From Actinomycetes bacterium (lineage in GTDB: Bacteria; Actinomycetota; Acidimicrobiia; Spongiisociales; UBA5794), in contig JAHEJX010000009.1 in NCBI GenBank assembly GCA_024638645.1, positions 1-62,474 of the forward strand: a stretch of 62,474 nt of DNA, read 5' to 3'. The translations under genes and the position numbers were made by a program. The notes beneath the pieces are model-generated. The model made no database searches. It was given only the letters and a program-made list of their open reading frames with translations, and had not been told where the DNA came from. Of this stretch, positions 1-7,880 are shown one piece after another. Positions within the stretch are counted from its first letter, which is position 1; every line of letters begins with the position of its first letter.

Positions 1-641
1 TCGGTCCCGCCGACCCGCTTGAGCGGAAGCTTCGAAGCGAGCTTTTCCGCATAGAAGTCGTCCTCGCCGGGTGGGGGGAGAATCACGCCGAGGGCTACCG
101 CATTGACCCGGATCCGGGGCGCCAGGTAACGGGCTGCAGCCCGTGTGAATGTGTCGATCCCGCCCTTGGCGATGATGTAGCTGAAGTGGTCTTTGTATGG
201 CCGATGCGTCTTGACGTCGGTGATGTTGACTACAGCACCGTCGATGTCGTTATCGAGCGCCGCAGCGAAAGCCTGGGTGAGGAAGATCGGCGACGCGAGT
301 GTCAGGTTCAGCGCCGAGTGGAAACCGTCGAGGGTGACGTCTGCCAGCGTGTCTTCCGGAAAGCCCGAAGCGCTGTTCACCAAGATCGAGATCGGTCCCA
401 GCGCGGCCGTGGCTTGGGCGACGAGCTCCCCGGCCGCAGTTGGGTCGGACAGATTGGCGGCTCCTGTTGCGGCGCGCCGACCGAGCGACTCAGCCGCAAT
501 CGCGGTCTCCTCGGCAGGTCCTGCGGAAGAGTTGTAGTGGACGAAGACATCGGCACCCGCTGCGGCCAGGGCGAGTGTGAGTGCTCTTCCAACCCGGGTG
601 GCGCCTCCGGTGACCAGCGCATTGCGCCCTGCAATATCCAT
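1..641 (-). CDS. SDR-family oxidoreductase (3' end cut by window edge)
   Basis: Reading from an ATG at 641, the protein begins MDIAGRNALVTGGATRVGRA, an N-terminal Rossmann fold with the glycine-rich TGGxTRVG nucleotide-binding motif of classical short-chain dehydrogenases. It continues with ILVNSAS, a variant of the NNAG motif, and SYIIAKGG, which supplies the catalytic Tyr-xxx-Lys. About 213 residues are visible and the reading frame is still open at base 1, so the C-terminus is missing. The family reduces carbonyls or oxidises alcohols with NAD(P)H; the pteridine-reductase/FabG-like subgroup is the closest fit. The substrate cannot be told. It diverges from the gene at 705. Confidence 0.85.
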   Translation of the reverse strand, partial: MDIAGRNALVTGGATRVGRALTLALAAAGADVFVHYNSSAGPAEETAIAAESLGRRAATGAANLSDPTAAGELVAQATAALGPISILVNSASGFPEDTLADVTLDGFHSALNLTLASPIFLTQAFAAALDNDIDGAVVNITDVKTHRPYKDHFSYIIAKGGIDTFTRAAARYLAPRIRVNAVALGVILPPPGEDDFYAEKLASKLPLKRVGGT

Positions 642-691
642 GCGCAGCAGGCTACTGCTTCTGGTGATGGGGCATTTGGACGGATCGGGGC

Positions 692-697
692 TATCTT
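692..697 (+). promoter_or_regulatory. -10 box, leaderless start of the gene at 705
   Basis: TATCTT ends 7 nt before the GTG start, so transcription would begin at or next to the start codon. No Shine-Dalgarno sequence is seen. Confidence 0.5.
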
Positions 698-704
698 TCC
701 GGCC

Positions 705-1295
705 GTGAGCCGAGAAGACCCAAAACCAGGACGCTGGGCGCTGCCACTCGTAGTCGCCGGCTTGATCGGGTTCACCTACGTGTTTGTGAATGCTTTGCCA
801 GAGGCGGAGACCGTGAGCGCCAATCCGACGTCGCCGACCGTGACCACCGCTACAACCTCGACAACTGAAGCGCCGAGCACCACCACAACGACACTGGCTC
901 CCGGAGTCGTCGATTTCCTTGAAAGCGCTGACGTCCTCGAGCGGAACGTGACCGACTTGGCTGCGCTTGCCCAACAGATCAACGACGACTGGGACAATCG
1001 CGACGAAGAGTTCGGGGCCACCCGCGACGCTCTGGAAGAACTCGAGGCACAAACGGTGACAGTCGTGAACGGCACCGCTGAGCTCGAAGTTCCGCCGGCG
1101 CTGACTCAGTGGGACAACGTTGCCACCGGGCTCGCCGCGCTGCGCCAGGCGGCCGCAGACATGATTGATGGTCTCGTCAACGCGGAAGGCTCGGAACCAC
1201 GCCTCCAGGCGCTGGAGGAGTACAAGGCTGCGGCAGACGCCATCAAGACCGCGCTGACGAGGGTCAGGGAAGCCGTCGTCGACCCAGCTGCTTAG
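705..1295 (+). CDS. Membrane-anchored hypothetical protein with Thr-rich linker
   Basis: The protein has 196 residues from the GTG at 705. A short basic N-terminus (SREDPKPGRW) is followed by one hydrophobic segment (about residues 10-26), a Thr/Ser/Pro-rich stretch (about 35-65) and an acidic, helical C-terminal domain of about 130 residues rich in Ala, Leu and Glu. This layout suggests an uncleaved signal anchor with an extracytoplasmic helical domain. The family is not recognised. GTG 705 was chosen because a -10 box lies 7 nt upstream; an upstream extension of the frame would run antisense to the SDR gene. Its stop overlaps the convergent permease stop by 4 bp. Confidence 0.7.
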   Translation: MSREDPKPGRWALPLVVAGLIGFTYVFVNALPEAETVSANPTSPTVTTATTSTTEAPSTTTTTLAPGVVDFLESADVLERNVTDLAALAQQINDDWDNRDEEFGATRDALEELEAQTVTVVNGTAELEVPPALTQWDNVATGLAALRQAAADMIDGLVNAEGSEPRLQALEEYKAAADAIKTALTRVREAVVDPAA

Positions 1296-2449
1296 CGCAC
1301 GGTCAGAACCCGGCGCATTCGCCACGTCGCCAACACCAGGAAGCCGACCGCAAAGGCGATCAGCACTCCAACCTCCGGCAACACGTCTGCAATAGTGCCC
1401 TCGCGCCGGACGAGGTCTGCGAACGCCTCATTGGCCCAAGCGTGGGGCGTGAAGTTGGCGATCTGACGCATAGTGTCCGGGAAGAGCTCGAGCGGCAGCA
1501 TCGAGCCTCCGATCGCGGCCAGCCCGATTCCGGCAACGACCCCTACACCGCCGGCTTGCTGATCGTTGGCGAAGAGGGTGCCCATGAGCAGTGCGGCTCC
1601 GGCTCCGACTGCGGCAAACGCCAACATGACGATGGCGACGCCGAGAGGGTTGCCCCAATTGACCTGGAACAAGAGGACGGTTGCCAGCAGTATGTAGATG
1701 CCCTGCGTGAGAACGATGGCGAACCGACCCAACGCCTCTCCGGCGACGATGGTGCCGACAGAGGTGGGGGTGCCGAGCATGCGGGTCGCCACGCCGAGCT
1801 TGCGAGTCTGGATGACCGCAGCCGAACCGGCCAGCCCGGTGAGAAACATGAACAGAACCAGCTGCGTCGAGGCGCCGATATCGAACTGGCCGAGTGAAGC
1901 GGGGAAGATCGAGTCGCCTGCCGTCACGACGGAGACTTCGATGTCGGGAACTTGGCCGATTGCAGCAGTTGCGGCATCGGCTGCAGCCGCCGCATCTACC
2001 CCGAGGCCGGTGATAAAGCGTGCCGCATCTACATGCTGCGCCGACGAAGCAACAACCTCGGCAACCACAGTCTCCAACTGCGGCCCCAACCCGTCGGGTC
2101 GGGCGATGAAGCCGACTTCTGCCACCCCACCTTCAGCGAGTGCGGCATCGGCATTGGCGGGAATCAGAACCCCGGCGGACACGCCGCCGCGCTCAATGGC
2201 TGCCACCAACTCGGCCTCCACTGCGTAGTCGACCACGGCCACATCAGCTTCGGCATTCAAGCCGGCCCGGATGGCCGCCCCGATCTCAGTGCCGCCCGTG
2301 ACGACTCCCACCTTTGGCGAGAAGTCACCACCGAACTGCGCACCGATCAGCAACACGATGCCGATTGGCAACACAAACACAAAGAAGATGTTCGAGCGAT
2401 CCCGCACAAATCGCAGCAGGTTGGCGGTGGCAATAGCGACGGCCTTCAC
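1292..2449 (-). CDS. ABC-2 type transporter permease (second subunit)
   Basis: This 385-residue membrane protein starts at GTG 2449 (VKAVAIATANLLRFVRDRSN). It has one N-terminal membrane helix, a soluble extracytoplasmic segment of about 150 residues, then five C-terminal helices, the YhgE/ABC-2 exporter layout. GTG was chosen because it overlaps the upstream permease stop in a GTGA tetranucleotide, which indicates translational coupling. It is a paralogue of the neighbouring permease: both contain RDRS near the N-terminus. The two would form the heterodimeric membrane part of an exporter driven by the ATPase at 3627-4595. The substrate (drug, lipid or polymer) is unknown. Confidence 0.85.
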   Translation of the reverse strand: MKAVAIATANLLRFVRDRSNIFFVFVLPIGIVLLIGAQFGGDFSPKVGVVTGGTEIGAAIRAGLNAEADVAVVDYAVEAELVAAIERGGVSAGVLIPANADAALAEGGVAEVGFIARPDGLGPQLETVVAEVVASSAQHVDAARFITGLGVDAAAAADAATAAIGQVPDIEVSVVTAGDSIFPASLGQFDIGASTQLVLFMFLTGLAGSAAVIQTRKLGVATRMLGTPTSVGTIVAGEALGRFAIVLTQGIYILLATVLLFQVNWGNPLGVAIVMLAFAAVGAGAALLMGTLFANDQQAGGVGVVAGIGLAAIGGSMLPLELFPDTMRQIANFTPHAWANEAFADLVRREGTIADVLPEVGVLIAFAVGFLVLATWRMRRVLTVR

Positions 2450-3624
2450 ACCCGCACCGCCTTGCGTACAAGCGTCAAGCCGATGGCGCCGGCGACAACA
2501 GCGATGCCAATCAGAACCAGGAATGCGGGTAACACGTCGCCAATTGAGCCTCCCGCCAGATCGCCCAGGCCACGCAAGAACCACGCATTGGGAGTGACGA
2601 GAGAGAGGTCGGCGAGGAAGCCTTCGCCTGAGATGGGCACGAAGGTGCCTCCGAGCATTGCCAACGTGACTGCAACAATCGACTGCAGGTTGCCTGCCTG
2701 CTCGGCTGTCTTTGCGAAGCCGCCGACCATCGTCATGATGGCCACGATCGCAAGTACGACGGCCACGACCAGCAGCGCAACCCCAGCCGGGGAACCCCAA
2801 TCGGCGCCCATCAAGAAGGTCGAGGCAATGATCAGAATGACCATCGCAACCAGGCCAATCACAACACTGGTCAGAGACTTGCCGCCCACGATTGAGCTGG
2901 GCGAGATAGGAGCGGCGAGCAGCCGGCCCAGCGTTCCGTCGCGCCGTTCGTCGAGCATCGACGTGACGGACAAGCCGGCAATGAAGAACATGAAGAACAC
3001 CGACAACCCCGCCACGAAGTATGTCGACGGATCGAGCTGGCGGGTGGCCGCCTCTACCGTCCCAATCGTCAGCGCGGAGGGAGCGGTACCGGCTTCGCGG
3101 GCCACTGCTTCGAGATCATTCGTCCCAATCGCCCCGGAAATGAGCGCAGCCACCGCGGCGGTGTTGCCGCGGCGCACGCCGAGCGAAAACTGCTCGGCGA
3201 TCGAGGACGCGATCTGGGTCGTTGTTGGAGCATCGACATTGCCGACGACCGTGAGGGCGGCGTTGGCTCCGGCGAGAATCGCATCTGAGAGGCCCGGCTC
3301 GAGCAAGAACACGGCGCCCACTTCGCCGGTTTCGGCAGCCGCCCGCCCCGCCTCCTCGTCGTCGTAACTGACGAGTTCTATCAGGCCGTCTGCCTCGATT
3401 TCGCGCAGAATATCTCCAAACGCGCCACCGATTGGCCCGCCATCTTCGTCAACCACTCCGATGTCCAACGTGATGTTCTGCCCGACATCGCTGAAGCCGC
3501 CCCCGAAGATCGCGTTGAAGATGAACGCCAGCGCCAGCGGGGCAACGATGCCGATGATGAACACCGACCTATCCCGCACTCGCTGGGACAGATCCTTGAG
3601 CGCAATGGTGACGGCGGCGGACAC
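2446..3624 (-). CDS. ABC-2 type transporter permease (first subunit)
   Basis: The protein has 392 residues and starts at GTG 3624, only 2 nt after the ATPase stop. An N-terminal helix (IIGIVAPLALAFIFNAIFGG) is followed by an extracytoplasmic domain (about 40-180) and a block of C-terminal transmembrane helices beginning near YFVAGLSVFFMFFIAGLSV. The segment MLDERRDGTLGRLLAAPI is the conserved ABC-2 coupling-helix region. It pairs with the permease at 1292-2449 and the ATPase upstream. The family includes DrrB-like drug and lipid exporters; the cargo cannot be named. Confidence 0.87.
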   Translation of the reverse strand: MSAAVTIALKDLSQRVRDRSVFIIGIVAPLALAFIFNAIFGGGFSDVGQNITLDIGVVDEDGGPIGGAFGDILREIEADGLIELVSYDDEEAGRAAAETGEVGAVFLLEPGLSDAILAGANAALTVVGNVDAPTTTQIASSIAEQFSLGVRRGNTAAVAALISGAIGTNDLEAVAREAGTAPSALTIGTVEAATRQLDPSTYFVAGLSVFFMFFIAGLSVTSMLDERRDGTLGRLLAAPISPSSIVGGKSLTSVVIGLVAMVILIIASTFLMGADWGSPAGVALLVVAVVLAIVAIMTMVGGFAKTAEQAGNLQSIVAVTLAMLGGTFVPISGEGFLADLSLVTPNAWFLRGLGDLAGGSIGDVLPAFLVLIGIAVVAGAIGLTLVRKAVRV

Positions 3625-3626
3625 CG

Positions 3627-4595
3627 TCAGTCCCGCAACGCTTTGCCGGTCAGGTGAAGGAAGACCGCCTCGAGATCCGGTTCATCGACGGCAACGGACA
3701 TGACAGAAGCGCCTGCGTCGGTCACCAGGCGGAGCACATCGGCGAGGACCTCGCCGGCGTCGCCTGCGATCAGCTCGACCATCCCGTCGGCCGCAGACGC
3801 ATCGGTCACACCTGGCAATGCCCGAAGAGATTCGGCAACGTTGTGTGACCCGCCGGACACCGCAATCCGCACCCTGTCGGCTTTGCCAACCATGCGCAGC
3901 AACTCGCGTCGGGTGCCTTCCGCCTTGATCTCACCCTGATCGATGATGCCAACTCGGTCGCACAGGCGTTCGGCCTCCTCCATGTAGTGGGTCGTGTACA
4001 GCACGGCGAGGCCCTCATCCGACAGTCGCTCGACACTTTCGAGGATGGCATTGCGCGACTGCGGATCAACACCCACCGTGGGCTCATCGAGAATCAGAAG
4101 GCGGGGGCCGTGGAGCAAGCCGATGCCGATGTTGAGCCGGCGTTTCATGCCACCGGAGAACTCGTCGGCCCTGTCGTCGGCTCGATCGCTCAGGCCGATC
4201 ACTTCGAGCACCTCGTCCACGCGTGTCTTCAGGGCTTCCTTGTTCATGGCGTACAGCTTCCCGAAGAAACGCAGGTTCTCGCGCGCGGTGAGATCGGGGT
4301 AGATGGCGATGTCCTGCGGTACCAAGCCGACCTTGGCTTTAGGATCGAGAGTCTTGGTTGTCATCGGCTCGCCGTAGATGTTCACGGTGCCGGCGTCCGA
4401 TTCGAGAAGGCCACTGGCCATCGAAATGGTCGTCGTCTTGCCTGCCCCGTTGGGGCCGAGCAAGCCGTATGTCTCTCCCGGATCGATGTGAAACGAAACG
4501 CCGCGAACTGCGTGGATATCGTCGAAGGATTTCTTCAGTCCAACGACATCGAGCACTGGTTGCACCATGGCGGGCATCCCCTCCGTAGCGCTCAT
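3627..4595 (-). CDS. ABC transporter ATP-binding protein (DrrA/CcmA type)
   Basis: The 322-residue ATPase has Walker A GPNGAGKTT, signature FSGGMKRRL, Walker B LLILDEPTVGVDP and the switch histidine in YTTHYMEEAERL. The C-terminal extension of about 80 residues (after roughly residue 235) is typical of DrrA-like exporters and of the DUF4162 tail. It is the first gene of a three-gene operon with the two ABC-2 permeases and would power export. Translation is taken from the ATG at 4595; a second Met at residue 10 (MVQPVLDV) is also possible. Confidence 0.9.
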   Translation of the reverse strand: MSATEGMPAMVQPVLDVVGLKKSFDDIHAVRGVSFHIDPGETYGLLGPNGAGKTTTISMASGLLESDAGTVNIYGEPMTTKTLDPKAKVGLVPQDIAIYPDLTARENLRFFGKLYAMNKEALKTRVDEVLEVIGLSDRADDRADEFSGGMKRRLNIGIGLLHGPRLLILDEPTVGVDPQSRNAILESVERLSDEGLAVLYTTHYMEEAERLCDRVGIIDQGEIKAEGTRRELLRMVGKADRVRIAVSGGSHNVAESLRALPGVTDASAADGMVELIAGDAGEVLADVLRLVTDAGASVMSVAVDEPDLEAVFLHLTGKALRD

Positions 4596-4640
4596 ATTGG
4601 CGCATCAGGGGCGCCACCGCAGGGGCCGAAAGACCTGAAA

Positions 4641-4680
4641 GAACTGAGCGGGCCGCCCGCAGGCGGCCCGCTCTGAGTTC
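4641..4680 (-). terminator. Hairpin terminator after glnII
   Basis: A 12-bp perfect GC-rich stem (GAGCGGGCCGCC paired with GGCGGCCCGCTC, loop CGCA), extended by a GAACT/AGTTC base, lies just after the glnII stop. There is no clear U-run, which is common in high-GC bacteria. Confidence 0.65.
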
Positions 4681-4693
4681 GTGGTCTTCTGCC

Positions 4694-5695
4694 CTAGCCC
4701 TCCAGGGCAGAGCAGACCGTGTCTGTGATGAGCCGAGTCACCACGTATGGGTCCATGTTGGCGTTGGGTCGACGATCCTCGAGATAGCCCTTGCCATCGC
4801 GAGCGACTTGCCACGGGATACGAACCGATGCGCCGCGATCCGAGACGCCATAGCTGTACTCCGTCCAAGGAGCCGTTTCGTGGAGCCCGGTCAGGCGGGT
4901 GTCGATTCCGGCGCCGTAGTGCTCGATATGAAGATCGTGCTTCTTCCCGAGGGCCTCGCAGGCTTCAACGATTGGGTCATACGACTCACGCATCTCCTTG
5001 GTGGAGAAGTTGGTGTGAGCCCCAGCGCCGTTCCAGTCGCCGGATACTGGTTTAGGCGTGAGGTGCGCCGAAATCTCGAAGTCTTCTGCTACCCGATACA
5101 GCAGCCAGCGCGCAAGCCACACTTGGTCGGCACATTCGACAGGACCGGCGGGGCCGATTTGGAACTCCCACTGGCCGATCATGACTTCGGCGTTCGTGCC
5201 GCTAATGGCCAGACCGGCATCGATACAGGCAGTCGTGTGCGCCTCCACAACGTCGCGGCCCCAGATCTCATCGGCGCCGACGCCGCAGTAGTAGCCACCC
5301 TGTGGAGCCGGGTAGCCGCCAATGGGCCAGCCGTGGGGGCGGCCGTCCTTGAAGAAGGTGTACTCCTGCTCGATGCCGAACCAGGACTCGTGAGATGCGT
5401 ACTGCTCGGCGGTCTCGAGGCAGGCGGCCCTCGTGTTGGACTCGTGTGCCGTCATGTCGACATTGAGCACCTCACACAGGACCAGCTTGTCGCCTTCGCT
5501 GCGAGTGGGGTCCGGAGTGATCAGAACCGGATTGAGCACGCAGTCGGAGTTTTCGCCGGGAGCCTGCTCGGTGCTCGAGCCGTCAAAGCCCCAAATCGGC
5601 GGCGTTTCACCGTCGGCAATGATCTTGGTCTTGGAACGCATCTTCGCCGTGGGCTTCTGCCCATCTATCCAGATGTACTCCGCCCTATATGGCAT
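4694..5695 (-). CDS. glnII: Glutamine synthetase type II
   Basis: The protein has 333 residues from the ATG at 5695 (MPYRAEYIWIDGQKPTAKMR). It is the short eukaryote-like GSII found in actinobacteria and rhizobia, which makes glutamine from glutamate, ammonia and ATP. Diagnostic blocks are WGFDGSSTEQAPGENSD, the metal-binding WFGIEQEYTFF, GQWEFQIGP, the KPVSGDWNGAGAHTNFSTK block and SYGVSDRGASVRIPW. GSII lacks adenylylation control, so control is probably transcriptional. It faces glnA and glnR across a 172-bp gap. The longer upstream frame has no family similarity. Confidence 0.95.
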   Translation of the reverse strand: MPYRAEYIWIDGQKPTAKMRSKTKIIADGETPPIWGFDGSSTEQAPGENSDCVLNPVLITPDPTRSEGDKLVLCEVLNVDMTAHESNTRAACLETAEQYASHESWFGIEQEYTFFKDGRPHGWPIGGYPAPQGGYYCGVGADEIWGRDVVEAHTTACIDAGLAISGTNAEVMIGQWEFQIGPAGPVECADQVWLARWLLYRVAEDFEISAHLTPKPVSGDWNGAGAHTNFSTKEMRESYDPIVEACEALGKKHDLHIEHYGAGIDTRLTGLHETAPWTEYSYGVSDRGASVRIPWQVARDGKGYLEDRRPNANMDPYVVTRLITDTVCSALEG

Positions 5696-5775
5696 CGGGA
5701 ATCCCTTCGTTCGAGTTGTTCTCATTTGGGCACCACAAAGCCCGTCGTCTGTTGCAAACACGATGCCAGCGCTCG

Positions 5776-5818
5776 GTTTCTCGTGGGTTGCCGGAATGTG
5801 AACAGTTTGTTTCGTTGC
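5776..5818. promoter_or_regulatory. Candidate GlnR-binding sites between the two glutamine synthetases
   Basis: On the minus strand 5791-5776 reads GCAAC-N6-GAAAC, close to the actinobacterial GlnR half-site pattern GTNAC-N6-GAAAC. A second GCAAC/GAAAC cluster lies at 5818-5809. Both fall in the divergent glnII/glnA promoter region beside a glnR-like gene. This is a match by eye to a degenerate motif. Confidence 0.35.
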
Positions 5819-5867
5819 GGCCATGGGCTGTTCGAGCTCGGATTGTTGCCTTACGATGTCGCCTCGC

Positions 5868-7154
5868 ATGAACAAACAGCAGCAGTACGTATTGAGCACG
5901 GTCGAGGAGAGGGGCATCCGGTTCATCCGGCTGTGGTTCACCGACATCCTCGGCTCTTTGAAGTCGTTCGCAATAACGCCTGCCGAGCTCGAAGTGGCCC
6001 TGACAGAGGGTATGCAGTTCGATGGGTCATCGATTGACGGCTTCTCCCGTAATCAGGAGTCGGACATGCTCGCAATGCCCGACCCGACAACCTTCCAGAC
6101 CCTCCCCTGGCGCAGCGGCGGCGACGTCGCCCGGATGTTTTGTGACATCGTGCGACCGGACGGAGCTTCATTCGAGGGCGACCCGCGGTCGGTGCTGCGG
6201 CGCAACTTGAAGCGTGCTCAGGAGATGGGCTTCTCGTTCTACGTGGGACCCGAAGTTGAGTACTTCTACTTCAAGGATGCGTCACCGGAGCCGGTCGTCT
6301 TGGACCAGGGCGGTTACTTCGACCTGACGCCGCTCGACGTTGCTCAGGAGTACCGCCGGGAGACGATCATGGCGCTCGAGCGGCTTTCGATCCCGGTTGA
6401 GTCCTCCCACCACGAGGTGTCACCGAGTCAACACGAGCTCGACCTGCGCCATACGGACGCTCTCAACATGGCAGACAACCTGGTCACCACCCGCCTCGCA
6501 GTCAAAGAGGTCGCCATGGAGCACGGCATATACGCAACGTTCATGCCAAAGCCACTGGAGGGCCATGACGGCAGCGGGCTCCACTTACATCTGTCGCTGT
6601 TTGATGGCGACGCCAATGCGTTCTACGCGGAAGGTGCCAAGGACAACCTCTCCCCCATGGCCATGCAGTTCATGGCTGGGCTACTCCGCCACGCCGCGGA
6701 AATCACAGCCGTCACCAATCAGTGGGTGAACTCGTACAAGCGCCTCGTGGCAGGGTTCGACGCTCCGATATGGGCCAGCTGGGGCCGCAACGATCAATCT
6801 GCCGTGCTCAGGGTGCCAACGGCCAAACAGGGCAAGTGGGCGTCGACCCGAATCGAGTACAGAGCTCCAGACCCGGCATGTAACCCGTATCTCGCCTTCA
6901 GCCTGATCCTGGCGGCTGGGCTCACCGGCATCGAAAACGAATACGAAATCCCCGCCGACGACGAAAGCGAGCCGGTCCACCTGCCGACGACGCTCGCCGA
7001 CGCCCTCGACGCAATGGAGAAGAGCGCACTCGTGAAAGACGCGCTTGGGGACCACGTTTTCGAGTGGTTCCTACGCAACAAGCGCAGTGAGTGGGACCGC
7101 TACCAGCAGCACGTTTCTCGCTTCGAGCTCGAGCGCTACCTGCCAGTGCTCTGA
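5868..7154 (+). CDS. glnA: Glutamine synthetase type I (GSI-alpha-like)
   Basis: The protein has 428 residues from MNKQQQYVLSTVEERG. Family blocks are the N-terminal RFIRLWFTDILGSLKSF, MQFDGSSIDGF, the metal-ligand VGPEVEYFYF, the ammonia/glutamate-site SHHEVSPSQHELD, FMPKPLEGHDGSGLHLHLSL, NSYKRLV and IEYRAPDPACNPYLAF. The NLYDLPPE adenylylation loop of enterobacterial GSI is absent (ENEYEIPADDES instead), so regulation by GlnE is not expected. An ATG 12 bp upstream is also possible. A -10-like TACGAT ends 10 nt before the chosen start. The stop overlaps the glnR start (TGATG), so the two are co-translated. Confidence 0.93.
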   Translation: MNKQQQYVLSTVEERGIRFIRLWFTDILGSLKSFAITPAELEVALTEGMQFDGSSIDGFSRNQESDMLAMPDPTTFQTLPWRSGGDVARMFCDIVRPDGASFEGDPRSVLRRNLKRAQEMGFSFYVGPEVEYFYFKDASPEPVVLDQGGYFDLTPLDVAQEYRRETIMALERLSIPVESSHHEVSPSQHELDLRHTDALNMADNLVTTRLAVKEVAMEHGIYATFMPKPLEGHDGSGLHLHLSLFDGDANAFYAEGAKDNLSPMAMQFMAGLLRHAAEITAVTNQWVNSYKRLVAGFDAPIWASWGRNDQSAVLRVPTAKQGKWASTRIEYRAPDPACNPYLAFSLILAAGLTGIENEYEIPADDESEPVHLPTTLADALDAMEKSALVKDALGDHVFEWFLRNKRSEWDRYQQHVSRFELERYLPVL

Positions 7155-7804
7155 TGCTGCTGCCGATCTACCCACCGGACCCTTCGCCAGCCTTGTTGGA
7201 CGCCGTGGTGGCGGCCGGATATCAACCGGTGCCTGTCGACGATATTGACGATGTGATCAACCGGGTTCCGGACGGCGGTTGGGCCCCGGCAGTCGTCGAG
7301 GCTCGACACGACTTGGGTGCCGCGTTGGCGCTGGCCGGCAAGATTCAAGACGAGGCCCAACTGCCTGTGCTCCTCGTGCTAGATCGCACCCTTACCGCGG
7401 ATATCGCAGCGGAGACCGCAATGAGTGATTTCATCCTGTCGCCAATTGACCGCAGCGAGCTGCGCGTGCGTCTCGGCCGGCTCGGGTCGGTACCCGAAGA
7501 GATCGAATCGGCCGAGGTGTTGACGTTTCGGGATCTGGAGCTCAACCTGGCCACGTATCAAGCGACAATCGCGGGCACTCCTAGCGATCTGACCTTCATG
7601 GAGTACGAGCTGCTGCGGTTCTTCGTAGAGAATCCGGGCCGGGTTTGGTCACGCGATCAGCTCCTCGCCAAAGTGTGGGGTTATGACTATTTCGGCGGCT
7701 CGCGCACCGTCGATGTCCATGTGCGTCGCCTACGCGCCAAGTTGGGCGAAGAACGCAGCTCCTGGATCACGACGGTCCGGTCGGTTGGGTACCGCTTCGG
7801 TTAG
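7154..7804 (+). CDS. glnR: GlnR-like OmpR-family nitrogen regulator
   Basis: This 216-residue protein has an atypical receiver domain (1-120) and a C-terminal winged helix (about 125-216). The DNA-binding half (DLTFMEYELLRFF, GRVWSRDQLLAKVWGYDYFG, GSRTVDVHVRRLRAKLG, TTVRSVGYRFG) is nearly superimposable on Streptomyces GlnR. GlnR senses nitrogen without classical phosphorylation and controls glnA, glnII and ammonium uptake. The residue at the usual phospho-Asp position appears to be Glu49 (AVVEAR). It overlaps glnA by 1 bp. No partner kinase is adjacent. Confidence 0.88.
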   Translation: MLLPIYPPDPSPALLDAVVAAGYQPVPVDDIDDVINRVPDGGWAPAVVEARHDLGAALALAGKIQDEAQLPVLLVLDRTLTADIAAETAMSDFILSPIDRSELRVRLGRLGSVPEEIESAEVLTFRDLELNLATYQATIAGTPSDLTFMEYELLRFFVENPGRVWSRDQLLAKVWGYDYFGGSRTVDVHVRRLRAKLGEERSSWITTVRSVGYRFG

Positions 7805-7866
7805 AAGACAACCGGCACCAGGCGCAACTCACCCGCAAACGACGCACGTCGCCCGCCGCTAACGCC

Positions 7867-7872
7867 TAGATT
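7867..7872 (+). promoter_or_regulatory. -10 box, leaderless start of the gene at 7881
   Basis: TAGATT ends 8 nt before GTG 7881. It favours this GTG over the in-frame TTG at 7872, which overlaps the box. Confidence 0.5.
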
Positions 7873-7880
7873 TGGACATC

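Noticed and set aside
1952-3367. Long open frame on the plus strand
   Set aside because: It runs antisense to the ABC-2 permeases, which have clear membrane-protein features; composition is that of a GC-rich shadow frame.
5696-5867. Glutamine riboswitch upstream of the glutamine synthetase genes
   Set aside because: No recognisable conserved core; the divergent region is better explained by GlnR-like operator sites.
4808-6037. Long open frame on the plus strand
   Set aside because: Antisense to glnII and without any family motif.
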